NCBI GenBank assembly: GCA_964482085.1
Contig: CAYZVS010000005.1
Location: forward strand, 1 to 64,000
Direction: 5' to 3'
DNA from: CAIXDN01 sp964482085
GTDB taxonomy: Bacteria; Patescibacteriota; Patescibacteriia; 2-12-FULL-60-25
DNA: 64,000 nucleotides
Positions 16,775 to 25,260 of this stretch are shown piece by piece. The translations under genes and the position numbers were made by a program. The notes under the pieces were generated by a model. The model did not search any database and was not told the origin of the DNA. It worked only from the letters and a program-made list of their open reading frames with translations. The number at the start of each line of letters is the position of its first letter. Positions within the stretch are counted from its first letter, which is position 1.

Positions 16775-17853
16775 AAATTTGGCGTTTAAGTTTATGTATC
16801 GCCCTCGGACTTGTGCTCGGGGGCGTATTTGGAATGATTATTTGGCGCATCAACCCAATGTGTCCCAAGGTCGATGTCTTCAGCCTTATTCAAATTCCGA
16901 CGATCTCATCTTCAACCTCTCCGCTCGCGCCTTTAGCTGTTGAAACGCCGGAACAAACTCCCGTACGCATCTTATTTGTTGGAGACATGATGTTAGATCG
17001 GTCTGTGAAGCTTCGTACGCAAGCATCCAAAGATCCGGCCTATCCATTTCAGAGGCTTCCTCAAAACTGGTTTGATTCTTTTGATTACGCGGTCGCCAAC
17101 ATGGAGGGTTCGGTAACGGATAAACGTCGTTCACCAGAAAAATCTATCGATTTTCAATTCGATCCATCCGTTTTACCAGTTCTTAAAAACCTAGGCGTCG
17201 ATGCATTCTCACAAGCCAACAATCACGCCCTCGACCAAGGAAATATCGGCTATGATGATTCCGTCCGTCGTATGCGCGAGGCTGGATTCTTGGTTTTTGG
17301 CCATCAAGTTCGTGATGATCAAGTCGCGCTCGCTACCACGACAGTCAAAGGCGAGCGTTTTGCCTTCTTAGGTTTTAATACAACCGACAATCCGCTCGAC
17401 CGCATCGCCGCATCCTCTACCTTAGCGCTCGCAAAATCCGAGGCTGAGCACGTTATTGTTTTTATGCACTGGGGCACAGAATATCGCGACAAGCCTGATG
17501 CTTCATCCATCGATACAGCTCACTGGCTCATTGATCATGGCGCGGACATCGTTATAGGCGGACATCCGCATTGGACGCAAGGCTTTTCTACCTATAAAGA
17601 CAAACCTATTATTTGGTCGCTTGGTAATTTTATCTTTGACCAAGATTTTTCAGTCCAAACACGGCAAGGCTTGGCCGTCACACTCACTTTTGATGGGAAA
17701 AAAATTTCCATTGAACCGATTCCGTTGCAAATCGACATGAGTCAACCGCGTCTGGCGGAAGGGGAGGATCGCGCAAAGCGTCTAGAAAGCATCGCCAAGG
17801 TGTCAGACGAGGCCCTTATCGAACAAATCAAGTCCGGCATGCTAAGATTTTGA
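16759..17853 (+). CDS. CapA/PgsA-like poly-gamma-glutamate-type metallophosphatase
   Basis: 364 residues. Signal anchor (ALGLVLGGVFGMIIW), then the PGA_cap domain (PF09587), a calcineurin-like phosphatase fold: RILFVGDMMLDRSV, FDYAVANMEGSV, SQANNHALDQG, FMHWGTEY, GADIVIGGHPHWTQG and PIIWSLGNFIFDQDF supply the metal-binding Asp, Asn and His residues. The family was named from capsule poly-glutamate synthesis, but most members far from capB/capC, as here, have unknown substrates outside the cell. Start at 16759 (MDRRVKIW) overlaps the previous gene by 16 bases. Confidence 0.9.
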   Translation: MDRRVKIWRLSLCIALGLVLGGVFGMIIWRINPMCPKVDVFSLIQIPTISSSTSPLAPLAVETPEQTPVRILFVGDMMLDRSVKLRTQASKDPAYPFQRLPQNWFDSFDYAVANMEGSVTDKRRSPEKSIDFQFDPSVLPVLKNLGVDAFSQANNHALDQGNIGYDDSVRRMREAGFLVFGHQVRDDQVALATTTVKGERFAFLGFNTTDNPLDRIAASSTLALAKSEAEHVIVFMHWGTEYRDKPDASSIDTAHWLIDHGADIVIGGHPHWTQGFSTYKDKPIIWSLGNFIFDQDFSVQTRQGLAVTLTFDGKKISIEPIPLQIDMSQPRLAEGEDRAKRLESIAKVSDEALIEQIKSGMLRF

Positions 17854-17857
17854 GCAT

Positions 17858-19039
17858 ATGTGTGCATTCAAGCTCGATAATCCGTTTGAAACCGGTCCTA
17901 TGCTGGGCAAGGCCGGTGAGAACATCCAAGTCGTTCTAGGAAAGAAGCGTAAACGACCAGAAGCCGCGTTCACCTCAAGTCCTTTTGACGATCTTCCAAC
18001 GGAAAATGATCTGGTTCAAAAATATCATCCAAAATTCCTTGGCAAAGGTGGTGAGAATTTGGTGTATGAGGCAGAAGGACGTAAAGATTTGGTTATCAAG
18101 GCGATGAAACAGCCTCTCGCGGAACAGCTGGCATTTAATGCTTTTCAAGGTTTAGATGCGGAAGAGGAATCGATTTATGTCGACGAGTTGCGTGAAGGAC
18201 GATTAAAGCGCGAGCGCGAGCGTTTTCAAAAATTACGTGACGCTTTTGGAAGTCATGTTTTGTCACAAAAGTTTTTTGTCATACCCGTCCCCGTTGGTAG
18301 CAATGTCCTTGGAGAGTTAAAGACAGTGGCGGGTTATAGCGGTGTCGACCTTCCAGACTATGCCGATGCTGGATGGACGATTGTCTCTCTGCAAAAGCGC
18401 GCCACAGCCCTCGAGGATAATCGCCGTATGACGATGGGTGGCGGAAATCTTGAGGTTCACATGCTGAGAGATGGATCGCTAAAAAATCCAGTCATGCGGG
18501 ACGTGTATCGTTATGTCACAGATGATCTGATGGACAAGGATTCAGCAGAAAAAACAGAAATTGACGTAGAAGATCTGAAGTTTCTTATGAACAAGACAGC
18601 GCTCGCGCCACTCTTGAGTAAAGCAGAGCGAGATCCCGAGCTTGCCGCAGTCATGTCCGACTTTCAAAAAAAGGCGGTTGCATACTCTGAAAAAAATAAT
18701 GATATTCTCGATATCGTCGGTAGAGACAATATCGTTTTTCACCGTAATCAGGACGGCGCTTGGACCTACACGATCATCGATGGTCTCTATCCATTTGATA
18801 CGGAGGTATTGAGCAAGGGGAGAGAAGCTCTGATGAAGCAAAGGATGGGCTTACAATCAGATCGCAAGGAGGCAAATGCTATTGGTCAATCGGTGAATTA
18901 TGTTCGTGCTATTAATGGCTTGGGAAAAGCTTTAAACACTGGAACGTACATCGATTTCACGCCGGATGAAATGAAAGGAGACGAGGTAAAAATCAGTGAT
19001 TACATAATCGGTAAGGATAAGAATCTCTCCGCAGCATAA
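17858..19039 (+). CDS. Protein-kinase-like (possible pseudokinase) protein
   Basis: 393 residues, soluble. Residues about 60-90 resemble a kinase Gly loop and lysine strand (FLGKGGENLVYEAEGRKDLV then IKAM). A late region reads NDILDIVGRDNIVFH, an Asp-x6-Asn arrangement like the catalytic loop of aminoglycoside-phosphotransferase-type kinases, followed by YTIIDGLYPF, where the Asp could be the metal ligand. The region between is charged and helical. No HRD or DFG motif in standard form, so activity is uncertain. It sits between the CapA-like gene (4 bases) and xseA (3 bases), in one transcription unit, but neither neighbour explains it. Confidence 0.6.
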   Translation: MCAFKLDNPFETGPMLGKAGENIQVVLGKKRKRPEAAFTSSPFDDLPTENDLVQKYHPKFLGKGGENLVYEAEGRKDLVIKAMKQPLAEQLAFNAFQGLDAEEESIYVDELREGRLKRERERFQKLRDAFGSHVLSQKFFVIPVPVGSNVLGELKTVAGYSGVDLPDYADAGWTIVSLQKRATALEDNRRMTMGGGNLEVHMLRDGSLKNPVMRDVYRYVTDDLMDKDSAEKTEIDVEDLKFLMNKTALAPLLSKAERDPELAAVMSDFQKKAVAYSEKNNDILDIVGRDNIVFHRNQDGAWTYTIIDGLYPFDTEVLSKGREALMKQRMGLQSDRKEANAIGQSVNYVRAINGLGKALNTGTYIDFTPDEMKGDEVKISDYIIGKDKNLSAA

Positions 19040-19042
19040 GCT

Positions 19043-20158
19043 ATGCAAGTTCTCACAGTCTCCCAGTTTGTTACCTATGTAAACGAAACCTTTAAAGCGA
19101 TCTGGGACCCAACCCAAGTCGCGCTTGAAGGTGAAGTAAGTGAGTTCCGTGTCTCGCAGGGCCAGTGGGTGAATTTCAACTTAAAAGACGGCGATGCACT
19201 CGTCTCGGTTTTTATGGTGCTCGGCAAACTATCGTTTCCCGTCGCCGATGGCATGCGGGTACGTCTGTATGGCCTCCCGCGCATCTATCCCAAGTACGGA
19301 AAGTTCTCTTTTAGCGCAGACAGGCTCGAGCTCGTTGGTGAAGGCGCACTTCAAAAAGCCTTGGCGATGTTGCGAGCCAAACTGGAAGCTGAAGGTTTGT
19401 TTGATCCATCCCGCAAACGTGAGCTCGTACGATTTCCTCAGCGCATCGCCCTTGTCGCCTCGCGTGAAAGTGCAGCTTATGGCGACTTCATCCGTATCGT
19501 AGACGAGCGCTGGCGCGGGCTCGAGATCGATCTTTATCACGCTGTTGTTCAAGGTGAAAAAGCACCCGCATCTGTTGTGAACTGTATTGAGCGCGCCCAA
19601 AAGAACGGACCATACGACGCCATTGTGATTACACGCGGCGGCGGTTCGCTGGAAGAGCTCATGACGTTCAACGATGAACGCGTCGTCCGTGCCGTATATG
19701 CCTCCAAATATCCAACACTCGCCGCCATCGGCCATGAACGCGACACAACCTTGGTCGAGGAAGCCGCGGATGTTCGTGGATCAACGCCAACCGATGCCGC
19801 GCGCCGTCTTGTTCCTGATCGTCGCGACGTTTTGTATGAAATCGCTAATCTTGAGCAGGGGATTGCTGATGCGCTTCTTACAAAGATTGATGAAGGGCGC
19901 ATCACGATCGAGAACGCAACAGTTGGCGCAGAACGTTGGCTTGAATCCTTCCGTGATCGGGTAGCTTCACTCCTGCGCCTCGTGTCCTCATTTAACCCAG
20001 AGTCAATTTTGAAGCGAGGATTTGCACTGATTCGTGACCGCCAAGGAAATATCGTCTCGACGATGACAAAGCTGAAGCCAGGGATGGCTGTCGTTATCGG
20101 TTTGCATGATGGAGAAACTGGTGCCATGATTGAAGGGAAGCAAGGAAAACTCATCTGA
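19043..20158 (+). CDS. xseA: Exodeoxyribonuclease VII large subunit
   Basis: 371 residues (family often 400-450). N-terminal OB-fold (VALEGEVSEFRVSQGQWVNF and FSADRLELVGEGALQ) followed by the catalytic domain: RIALVASRESAAYGDF, VNCIERAQ, AIVITRGGGSLEELMTFNDE (the GGGS loop), AAIGHERDTTLVEEAADVRG and STPTDAARRLVP. With XseB it degrades single-stranded DNA to oligonucleotides. The C-terminal coiled-coil region is shorter than in Escherichia coli. Starts 3 bases after the kinase-like gene; xseB starts 1 base after its stop. Confidence 0.96.
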   Translation: MQVLTVSQFVTYVNETFKAIWDPTQVALEGEVSEFRVSQGQWVNFNLKDGDALVSVFMVLGKLSFPVADGMRVRLYGLPRIYPKYGKFSFSADRLELVGEGALQKALAMLRAKLEAEGLFDPSRKRELVRFPQRIALVASRESAAYGDFIRIVDERWRGLEIDLYHAVVQGEKAPASVVNCIERAQKNGPYDAIVITRGGGSLEELMTFNDERVVRAVYASKYPTLAAIGHERDTTLVEEAADVRGSTPTDAARRLVPDRRDVLYEIANLEQGIADALLTKIDEGRITIENATVGAERWLESFRDRVASLLRLVSSFNPESILKRGFALIRDRQGNIVSTMTKLKPGMAVVIGLHDGETGAMIEGKQGKLI

Positions 20159-20159
20159 T

Positions 20160-20357
20160 ATGGCTAAAAAGAAACTAGAAATTGATTTTGCAAAGGCGTT
20201 TGCCGAGCTCGATGACATTGCATCCTGGTTTGAGCAAGGAGAACCAGACCTCGATGAAGGTATGAAGCGCTATGAACGAGCATCAGAGCTCGCCAAGTCG
20301 CTAAAGGAAAAACTTGATGAAGCAGAAAACCGTATTAAAGAAATTAAAAATTCTTAA
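20160..20357 (+). CDS. xseB: Exodeoxyribonuclease VII small subunit
   Basis: 65 residues, all helical, with the family pattern IDFAKAFAELDDIASWFEQG ... DEGMKRYERASELAKSLKEK. The small subunits wrap around the helical stalk of XseA. ATG at 20160 lies directly at the end of xseA, typical of the xseAB operon. Confidence 0.93.
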   Translation: MAKKKLEIDFAKAFAELDDIASWFEQGEPDLDEGMKRYERASELAKSLKEKLDEAENRIKEIKNS

Positions 20358-20368
20358 CCAACAAACCT

Positions 20369-20716
20369 ATGATTAGACTCATTGCTCGTTTGGTCCTGAC
20401 AGCTCTCGGCGTCATGCTCGTAGCCTATTTGGTTCCAGGCGTCGCTGTTACCAGCTTTTGGATTGCTTTAATTGCTGCGTTGATTATTGGTCTTGTGAAC
20501 TCCTTGGTCCGCCCCGTGCTTCAAGTCCTCGCGCTTCCAATCACGGTTCTGACGCTTGGTCTTTTTTCACTCATAGTGAACGCCGCTTGTTTTGGTCTTG
20601 CCGCGTGGCTTGTACCCGGTTTCTCGGTCGCTGGTTTTGGCCCAGCTTTCTGGGGAGCCCTCGCTCTTGCTATCTACGGTTGGTTGATTAACGTCCTTAT
20701 TAGCGACAACCCCTAA
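20369..20716 (+). CDS. Phage-holin-superfamily IV (PF04020) membrane protein
   Basis: 115 residues with four hydrophobic segments. The sequence LIGLVNSLVRPVLQVLALPI followed by TVLTLGLFSLIVNA is the hallmark of PF04020, a family first linked to mycobacteriophage D29 holin but found in most bacterial chromosomes with unknown function. It is the last gene before the L10 promoter, 11 bases after xseB. Confidence 0.9.
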   Translation: MIRLIARLVLTALGVMLVAYLVPGVAVTSFWIALIAALIIGLVNSLVRPVLQVLALPITVLTLGLFSLIVNAACFGLAAWLVPGFSVAGFGPAFWGALALAIYGWLINVLISDNP

Positions 20717-20718
20717 GT

Positions 20719-20747
20719 CTTGACTTAGCCCCAAGACTCGGCTAATC
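20719..20747 (+). promoter_or_regulatory. Promoter of rplJ-rplL
   Basis: TTGACT (20719-20724), spacer 17, TAATCT (20742-20747), starting only 3 bases after the preceding stop codon. It gives a leader of about 155 bases. Confidence 0.8.
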
Positions 20748-20753
20748 TTGGCC

Positions 20754-20893
20754 CAACGATCGCAGTCCTGAGAAAGCAAGCCCGTCGCAAGACGGATAAT
20801 GGCCACAAGCCACTTGCCGAGGCGCGCGCAACAAAGCCGATTTTTTCGGGTTTGAAGCCGACCGCAGGATATCGATTCTGCGGTCGTTTTTAA
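20754..20893 (+). promoter_or_regulatory. Ribosomal L10 leader with attenuator
   Basis: Long structured leader ahead of rplJ, the usual place for the L10 autoregulatory element to which the L10-L12 complex binds. It ends in GACCGCAG/CTGCGGTC (20861-20886) followed by GTTTTT, a complete terminator hairpin just before the gene. This points to attenuation of transcription as part of the control, inferred from position and structure. Confidence 0.7.
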
Positions 20894-20910
20894 TCCTAGT
20901 AGTTTCGACT

Positions 20911-21522
20911 ATGCCTAAAACCCGTTCCCAAAAGTCCGAGGCCGTCGCCGAGCTTGCCACCGCCCTCAAAGGCGCCAAGTCCGCCGCCTTCTCCGACTAT
21001 CAGGGGATGTCGGTGCAGAAGATTACGGCTCTTCGCAAGAAGATGCACGTCGAGGGTGTCGAGTACATCGTTGCCAAGAAAACCTTGCTGACGATTGCCG
21101 CCAAAGAAGCCGGTTTCGAGATCGACTTCAAAACCTTGCCGGGTATGCTCGGAATCGCCGTCGCGACGCAAGATGAGATGGCTCCGTCCAAACTCATCGG
21201 AGATGCCGGAAAAGATCAGCCAATCAAATTGGTCGGTGGAATCTTTGAAGGACAGGTTGTCGACCAGGACTATATCGTCAAGCTTTCACAGCTTCCGTCC
21301 AAGTCCCAGTTGCTCGGCCAACTTCTCAACGTCATCAACGGTCCGACAAGTGCTCTTGCTCGCCTTCTCAACGCCTACCGCGAACAGAAGGAAGCCGGAA
21401 CACCTGCTCCTGCTCCAACTCCCGAAGCCGCTCCAGAAGCTGCCCCAGCCGCAGAAGCTCCCGCAACGGAAGCTCCTGCAGTACCGGAAGCCGCTCCTGC
21501 AAGCGACGCTCCAGCCGCCTAA
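20911..21522 (+). CDS. rplJ: 50S ribosomal protein L10
   Basis: 203 residues. Residues 1-165 are a normal L10 (AELATALKGAKSAAFSDYQG, KLVGGIFEGQVVD, QLLNVINGPTSALARLLNAY). L10 anchors L7/L12 dimers to form the ribosomal stalk. The last 35-40 residues are an unusual Ala/Pro/Glu tail (APAPTPEAAPEAAPAAEAP), beyond the usual end of L10; such tails occur in some CPR and actinobacterial L10 proteins. First gene after the attenuated leader. Confidence 0.97.
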   Translation: MPKTRSQKSEAVAELATALKGAKSAAFSDYQGMSVQKITALRKKMHVEGVEYIVAKKTLLTIAAKEAGFEIDFKTLPGMLGIAVATQDEMAPSKLIGDAGKDQPIKLVGGIFEGQVVDQDYIVKLSQLPSKSQLLGQLLNVINGPTSALARLLNAYREQKEAGTPAPAPTPEAAPEAAPAAEAPATEAPAVPEAAPASDAPAA

Positions 21523-21543
21523 TCACTCCCAATTATCTAATGT

Positions 21544-21933
21544 ATGTCTGAAATGAAACAGGTCGAAGTCCCGGCCAAATTCCAGGGACTCGTCGATTCC
21601 ATCGAGAAGCTTACCGTCATGGAGCTCGCTGAGCTCGTGAAGCTTCTTGAGGACAAGTTTGGTGTCTCCGCTGCCGCTCCAGTCATGATGGCTGCCGCCG
21701 GTGCCGCCGCCGCTGAAGAGAAGTCGATGTTTAACGTCGAGCTCGCTGAAGCTGGTGGAAACAAGATCGCTGTTATTAAGGTCGTTCGTGAAATCACTGG
21801 TCTCGGCTTGAAGGAAGCCAAGGACATGACCGATGCCGCCCCTAAGGTGATCAAGGAAAACGTTCCAAAGGCCGAGGCCGAGGAAATCAAGAAGAAGATC
21901 GAGGAAGCGGGCGGCAAGTGCAACCTGAAATAA
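21544..21933 (+). CDS. rplL: 50S ribosomal protein L7/L12
   Basis: 129 residues: N-terminal dimerisation helices (QGLVDSIEKLTVMELAELVK), an Ala-rich hinge (about 40-58) and the C-terminal globular domain that recruits translation factors (KIAVIKVVREITGLGLKEAK, DMTDAAPKVIKENV). Length and motifs are normal. 21 bases after rplJ, then a terminator. Confidence 0.98.
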   Translation: MSEMKQVEVPAKFQGLVDSIEKLTVMELAELVKLLEDKFGVSAAAPVMMAAAGAAAAEEKSMFNVELAEAGGNKIAVIKVVREITGLGLKEAKDMTDAAPKVIKENVPKAEAEEIKKKIEEAGGKCNLK

Positions 21934-21944
21934 TCGACAAAATA

Positions 21945-21970
21945 AAAACACTCCCAATCGGGAGTGTTTT
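21945..21970. terminator. Bidirectional intrinsic terminator after rplL
   Basis: AAAACACTCCC / GGGAGTGTTTT with loop AATC, A-tract on one side and T-tract on the other; serves rplL and the convergent minus-strand gene ending at 21974. Confidence 0.92.
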
Positions 21971-21973
21971 TAT

Positions 21974-22732
21974 TTACTTAGTTACACGCAGGCTTTGGAT
22001 GATCTTGATTGCTTCCGTGTCCGAAAGAGCTCCAAGCGAACCAATCTGGTAGGAGAAATTTCTGCCAATCGCGTACCAGTAACTTGCGCCGCCTCCTGTC
22101 ACCGATGTTTCCTCGTGAGAAATAACAGTGAGTCCGCTGATCGTACGCTGCCGGATATTTTTTACTGGATTTTCTTGATCGGAAGTACGTACGTTTAGTC
22201 CCTTCAGAATAGCATTCGTAGATGTAACCGGAAGTATTCTGATGAACGAGTCCTGATCTGACCCACCCTCGCTACCTACCAAGGGCCCGAATGCAACTCC
22301 ATTCTCATCATCTCTGACGGTTGGTACCAGACAGCCATCTGTTTCAGCTACATCGTAAGGGAGCGTCATGCTTACCCCGGTCTTTTGATCTATGTAAGTC
22401 AAGTATTTATCCGAAACAGCCAAACCGGCTGTCATACATATGCGTTTAAAAGGTTTTTCTGGCTGAGCTGGAACTGTTTCTACGCTCTGAACTTTCGCTT
22501 GTAGATTCGCAACCTCCGCCTTCAACTCCTCAATCATTGCCTGTTCTTCCATCTGTTGTGTGTTATCTGATACCGACGTCCGCATCAATGTATTCACATC
22601 CACATTCCCAAAGATCGCACACACAAGTGCGACGGTACAAAGCACCAAAGTCCAAAACACCAGCCAATGGAAAAGAGGGTAGTAATGTTGGGATTTATTC
22701 TTTATCGCAACAGATTTTCTTTTTGTACTCAT
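21974..22732 (-). CDS. Single-pass membrane protein of unknown function
   Basis: 252 residues from the ATG at 22732 (another in-frame ATG at 22753 adds 7). Basic N-terminus (MSTKRKSVAIKNKSQ), one membrane segment (LVFWTLVLCTVALVCAIFG), a coiled-coil stretch (MEEQAMIEELKAEVANLQAK) and an outside domain of about 150 residues with strands and two or three Cys, ending in ALSDTEAIKIIQSLRV. No family recognised. Its N-terminus resembles that of the next small gene (MATKRKR... and a Trp-x-x-Phe-Trp-Thr-Leu-Val segment), so the two are probably related by duplication or have a common partner. -10 box TATAAT at 22769-22764. Confidence 0.7.
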   Translation of the reverse strand: MSTKRKSVAIKNKSQHYYPLFHWLVFWTLVLCTVALVCAIFGNVDVNTLMRTSVSDNTQQMEEQAMIEELKAEVANLQAKVQSVETVPAQPEKPFKRICMTAGLAVSDKYLTYIDQKTGVSMTLPYDVAETDGCLVPTVRDDENGVAFGPLVGSEGGSDQDSFIRILPVTSTNAILKGLNVRTSDQENPVKNIRQRTISGLTVISHEETSVTGGGASYWYAIGRNFSYQIGSLGALSDTEAIKIIQSLRVTK

Positions 22733-22774
22733 TGCTTTTATTTTTACAGGCATATTTAATCAGATTATAACATA

Positions 22775-22793
22775 AACCCGCCATCAGGCGGGT
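22775..22793. terminator. Hairpin after the 65-residue membrane gene
   Basis: AACCCGCC ATCA GGCGGGT. For the minus strand it follows the gene ending at 22816 and is immediately followed by the TATAAT of the next minus gene, so terminator and promoter are merged. Confidence 0.6.
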
Positions 22794-22815
22794 CTATTTA
22801 CTTATTAGTCGTTCC

Positions 22816-23013
22816 TTACTCTACTTGAGTAACGGCTGCAGTCGAGCCATACGCTGGCAAGTTGAGGAGCGGCTGAATAGCTGTAGTGAAAGTGACAATG
22901 ATCATAACCATCGTAGCCATCACCAAGGTCCAGAACGTAATCCACGCCGGAAGCGAAATGTCTGGTTTATCGGAACCATTCTTTTTCAAAGTACGTTTTC
23001 TTTTTGTTGCCAT
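22816..23013 (-). CDS. Small single-pass membrane protein
   Basis: 65 residues: basic start MATKRKRTLKKNGSDKP, then one membrane span (ITFWTLVMATMVMIIVTF) and a short outside tail ending TAAVTQVE. AGGA lies 7 bases before the ATG; TATAAT is at 23030-23025. It resembles the first 45 residues of the neighbouring 252-residue protein. Unknown function. Confidence 0.7.
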   Translation of the reverse strand: MATKRKRTLKKNGSDKPDISLPAWITFWTLVMATMVMIIVTFTTAIQPLLNLPAYGSTAAVTQVE

Positions 23014-23034
23014 AGGATGATCCTATTATAGCAC

Positions 23035-23055
23035 AACACCCGCTAGGCGGGTGTT
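23035..23055. terminator. Hairpin between minus-strand genes
   Basis: AACACCCGC TAG GCGGGTGTT. On the minus strand it follows the stop of the PP2C-like gene and precedes TATAAT of the small membrane gene; on the plus strand it has a T-tract. Confidence 0.65.
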
Positions 23056-23060
23056 GTTTT

Positions 23061-25127
23061 TTATGGTAAATCGGTTTGCCAAAGCCTGTTTCCATCAACA
23101 ATGTAAATCTTTTTTCCAGCCTCATCACCTGAAACAGCGGTTGGCCCATTCCAATTGTCAGATACAAGTTGTGCAACCAGTCTTCCGTCCTTGCGATAGA
23201 CGAGTACTCGTTTTCCTACGGGATCCGTCACGACAATACGATCCGTATCCGCCGCTGTCCAAACTCCAGACGCATTTACGAGTGGCGGATCAACGGTGAC
23301 CGGTGACCAGCTTTCTTCCGCGCCAGAGAGATAGCGACGCAAGCTACCATCGCTCCAAGTGACATAGACATTCGAATCAATCGCCATACCGGTAGCCGTT
23401 GAAAGTGGATGTGAATTCTGTTTGAGATAAGCCGTCTCCTGCGCAACACCTCCTCCAACCGGCGCATACCGCCAAATCATGTTTGCGATCGTATCTAAGA
23501 CGTAGAAGCGAGCACCGTAAAGGACAAGTTCGTCTGTACTAGAAGCCTTGGTTGTCCATGTTGTTGAAAGATACGCACCTGTCTTTGTATCAAACGAAAG
23601 CATCTTTTTATCTTCCGTAATCAGGTAAAGACCACTGTTTCCCGCGGCCACGGACGCAATCTTTGCCGTTCCATCAGGTAGTCGATAGCGCTTGGTCTCT
23701 ATATTAAGCGGGTTCACTTCAACCAGCCCCTCGCCCGCCAAATCCATTACGTAGACCTTGCCGTCTTTGAAAGTAGGGGAGACAAATGACCCATCTGCTG
23801 CACCAAGCGCGGCAGCGGTGAGTTCAATCGGAGCAACACGTTGCTCGCGCTTGAGTTTAAGCGCCAAGTCCTGAAGTTCCTTGGCGAGGCCTTCCTTTGC
23901 TCCTTTACGTTCCGGTGTCTTTTCATCCAAACCATCTAAAAGCGTTTTAGATTCTTGCATCAAACTGCGCGTACGCTCTTCATTTCCATAGACCAAGTCA
24001 CTTTCTGCGCGTGTCTTCTTGTCCGTGGCATCATCAAAGACGGCATTCCAAAGTTGTTGTTCCGCTTTATATTTTTGACGCGAGTAAAACCACGCGCCAC
24101 TTCCGCCAATAAGCACAAGAATAGCAATCATCGCCAGCATGAGACGTTTACGATCGGCTGTCAGTGCATTCCCATGCCCCGCACTCATCCCGCGCATGCT
24201 CGCCATGGAAACAGGGTTTTTACTCGCGGCCGCCTTCGCAAAGCTCGCTTTACCTTTTTGTTTCGTAAAGTCCTTCGCTCTTGCCCAAAGCCCCACCAAT
24301 GTCATGGCTGGTTTTGGTGGCGAGATCGATGGTGAGAGTATTTCCTCAGTTTTCTTTTCCTCCGAGTGCATTTTTTCAATGGAAGTCGTGCTTTTTGGCT
24401 CGATAGCTACCGGTGCGGATTGGGCACGGCTTGTAATCGCTACTTGTGAGACTACGACACCAGCAAAATCATCCGGTATTCCACGCCGTTCCAGGTCTTG
24501 CTTGATCTCAAGCGCAGCCGTAACAGGAGGCAGGCTCTTCAGTCGATCCGCAATCCCGATCTCGCTACGCAATCGTTCAAAATTATTTGTTCCGATAAAA
24601 AGGATGTCGCCTGTATTCAGATCGCCACACAAGATGGAAGCAAACGGCTTACGAGGATTGATCTCAGCTGGCATATCCAAAGAACCGAGCAAATCAAAAC
24701 TACGATAGGTTCCGTCCGGCTGCTTCTGCAAAAAAATATTCGTCAGTTGTCCGATACCTGCAACACATACGCGCCCCTCCAAAACCTCGATGATAAAAAG
24801 ATTTACTCGGTGCCAAGCAAGCTCGCTCGGTTCACGCTCTACAAATTCTGCAACGGCTTCATTAAGGCGCTCCACCAACTTCTCAAAACGCGCCATCGGA
24901 TCCATACCCGTCCCAGAGAGCAGAGTACGTGTTTGTTCAGCGGCCGCATTCAGCGCATCAAGCAGTTGTTCATAGGCATATAGGGTGGATGCGATATCCG
25001 CCAAAAGAAGCAACGAAGGCCCCTTGCGACCCCCAGATTCCGAGTCATAACGAAATAAGCCTACGATCCGCTCATCAGCGGCCGCTTGGCTAACTTCTAT
25101 TTCGGCGATACGCAGGGGATATTCCAT
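23061..25127 (-). CDS. PP2C-like domain fused to membrane span and beta-propeller
   Basis: 688 residues. The N-terminal 230 residues look like a PP2C/SpoIIE-type phosphatase fold (IVGLFRYDS, LLLLADIASTLYAYEQLL, NLFIIEVLEGRVCVAGIGQL, LNTGDILFIGTNNF), although the usual metal-binding Asp pairs are not clear, so it may not be active. After a Ser/Pro linker comes one membrane span (LMLAMIAILVLIGGSGAWFY), a coiled coil (about 355-415) and a C-terminal beta-propeller of NHL/YncE type (VYVMDLAGEGLVEVNP, GLYLITEDKKMLSFD, RFYVLDTIANMIWRY, VYVTWSDGSLRRY, KIYIVDGNRLWQTDLP). Inside sensor or phosphatase, outside propeller. GAGGAAAT precedes the ATG. Confidence 0.7.
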   Translation of the reverse strand: MEYPLRIAEIEVSQAAADERIVGLFRYDSESGGRKGPSLLLLADIASTLYAYEQLLDALNAAAEQTRTLLSGTGMDPMARFEKLVERLNEAVAEFVEREPSELAWHRVNLFIIEVLEGRVCVAGIGQLTNIFLQKQPDGTYRSFDLLGSLDMPAEINPRKPFASILCGDLNTGDILFIGTNNFERLRSEIGIADRLKSLPPVTAALEIKQDLERRGIPDDFAGVVVSQVAITSRAQSAPVAIEPKSTTSIEKMHSEEKKTEEILSPSISPPKPAMTLVGLWARAKDFTKQKGKASFAKAAASKNPVSMASMRGMSAGHGNALTADRKRLMLAMIAILVLIGGSGAWFYSRQKYKAEQQLWNAVFDDATDKKTRAESDLVYGNEERTRSLMQESKTLLDGLDEKTPERKGAKEGLAKELQDLALKLKREQRVAPIELTAAALGAADGSFVSPTFKDGKVYVMDLAGEGLVEVNPLNIETKRYRLPDGTAKIASVAAGNSGLYLITEDKKMLSFDTKTGAYLSTTWTTKASSTDELVLYGARFYVLDTIANMIWRYAPVGGGVAQETAYLKQNSHPLSTATGMAIDSNVYVTWSDGSLRRYLSGAEESWSPVTVDPPLVNASGVWTAADTDRIVVTDPVGKRVLVYRKDGRLVAQLVSDNWNGPTAVSGDEAGKKIYIVDGNRLWQTDLP

Positions 25128-25163
25128 GATATTTCCTCGCGAAAAGCGTGCAGGAACAGGTCG

Positions 25164-25193
25164 AGTATACGGTTATTTATCCGAGGCCGTCCA
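25164..25193 (-). promoter_or_regulatory. Promoter of the PP2C-like gene
   Basis: Minus strand TGGACG (25193-25188), spacer 18, TATACT (25169-25164), about 36 bases before the start. Confidence 0.5.
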
Positions 25194-25220
25194 GCTCTGA
25201 AATGGCTCATCCCCCCTGTC

Positions 25221-25249
25221 TTGTCAAGCGATGTGTACTCGGGCATGCT
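25221..25249 (+). promoter_or_regulatory. Possible promoter of the winged-helix regulator
   Basis: TTGTCA (25221-25226), spacer 17, CATGCT (25244-25249); ATG at 25261. The -10 box is weak. Confidence 0.35.
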
Positions 25250-25260
25250 TGGGGGTGCGT

